From the NCBI GenBank assembly GCA_902461815.1, contig CABPZE010000012.1:1-49435 (forward strand): a DNA stretch of 49,435 nucleotides, given 5' to 3'. Shown one piece after another: positions 49,382-49,435 of the stretch. Position 1 is the stretch's first letter. Every line of letters begins with the position of its first letter. The notes below the pieces were generated by a model, which saw nothing but the letters and a program-made list of their open reading frames with translations, was not told the origin of the DNA and did not search any database. Source of the DNA: CAG-390 sp003523225. Its GTDB lineage: Bacteria; Bacillota; Clostridia; Oscillospirales; CAG-272. The translations under genes and the position numbers were made by a program.

Positions 49382-49417
49382 GGGGCTGTAAAAAAACTCG
49401 ATGTTTTTTACAGCCCC
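49382..49417 (+). terminator. Terminator of glyA
   Basis: GGGGCTGTAAAAAA / TTTTTTACAGCCCC, long AT-rooted stem. Between it and the glyA stop there is also a small perfect palindrome, TAGTTATA-GCT-TATAACTA (49339-49357), of unknown use. Confidence 0.8.
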
Positions 49418-49435
49418 CGTAAAATGTCGGTCGGG

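Noticed and set aside
1..49435. CRISPR arrays, tRNA or rRNA genes, insertion sequences, prophage genes
   Set aside because: No regularly spaced repeats, no tRNA-like arms ending CCA, no rRNA stretches, and no transposase, integrase or phage structural protein was found on reading both strands.

Overview
The window reads as chromosome of an anaerobic, low-oxygen Bacillota, most likely class Clostridia of the gut type (Oscillospirales or a neighbour). The grounds are [FeFe]-hydrogenases, a fused AdhE, a class III ribonucleotide reductase, the rimP-nusA-ylxR-ylxQ-infB order, SpoIIE-type phosphatase, Firmicutes-style AGGAGG sites and TTGACA/TATAAT promoters. Most genes are GC-rich; one island near 4.0-7.2 kb is clearly AT-rich. 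No rRNA, tRNA or CRISPR array was seen.

Layout. 1-3952 (minus): an AraC regulator, a secondary-metabolism style FAD oxidoreductase and a solute-binding lipoprotein that runs off the left edge. 3981-7208: an AT-rich cassette bounded by a 20-bp direct repeat. It has a strong promoter, a structured leader, a 33-aa ORF with a perfect ribosome binding site, a secreted trypsin-like protease, a lipoprotein, and a close paralogue of the protease whose catalytic His and Ser are both replaced. 7215-10244: an SLC13-like permease, a dispersed repeat, and a MATE exporter. 10285-15876: GNAT, DJ-1/PfpI, CPBP protease, MltG and an ABC exporter on one strand, ending at a very long hairpin and a MazF-like toxin with no visible antitoxin.

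16738-25200: one long plus-strand run. A promoter with a possible Rex site drives adhE. It is followed by a small kinase-like gene, two thioredoxin-fold [2Fe-2S] proteins, a sensory [FeFe]-hydrogenase with a PAS domain (HydS type), a SpoIIE/PP2C phosphatase and a second, catalytic-looking [FeFe]-hydrogenase. This looks like a hydrogen-sensing and fermentation-control unit. 25331-28173: two translationally coupled membrane-anchored proteins. 28152-32918 (minus): nrdG, nrdD with a fused redoxin domain, a thioredoxin reductase lacking the usual NADPH motif, and thioredoxin. nrdD has a textbook promoter whose spacer is exactly filled by a perfect NrdR box. The cluster points to a thioredoxin-fed anaerobic ribonucleotide reductase.

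32949-39352: carbohydrate-related genes (secreted DUF6528-like protein, TIM-barrel epimerase, two solute-binding lipoproteins). One lipoprotein gene is broken by an in-frame TGA and sits next to the last 38 codons of a lost MATE gene, so this stretch is decaying. 39546-45339 (minus): the rimP-nusA-ylxR-ylxQ-infB operon with a NUDIX gene at its end. 45533-47512: a DUF6259 glycoside-hydrolase-like protein. 47533-47791: a second, inverted copy of the repeat at 8549. 47972-49417: glyA with promoter, leader hairpin and terminator.

Best candidate for an undescribed system: the protease / lipoprotein / dead-protease cassette at 4049-7175. Next are the hydS-phosphatase-adhE run and the nrdD-redoxin cluster.
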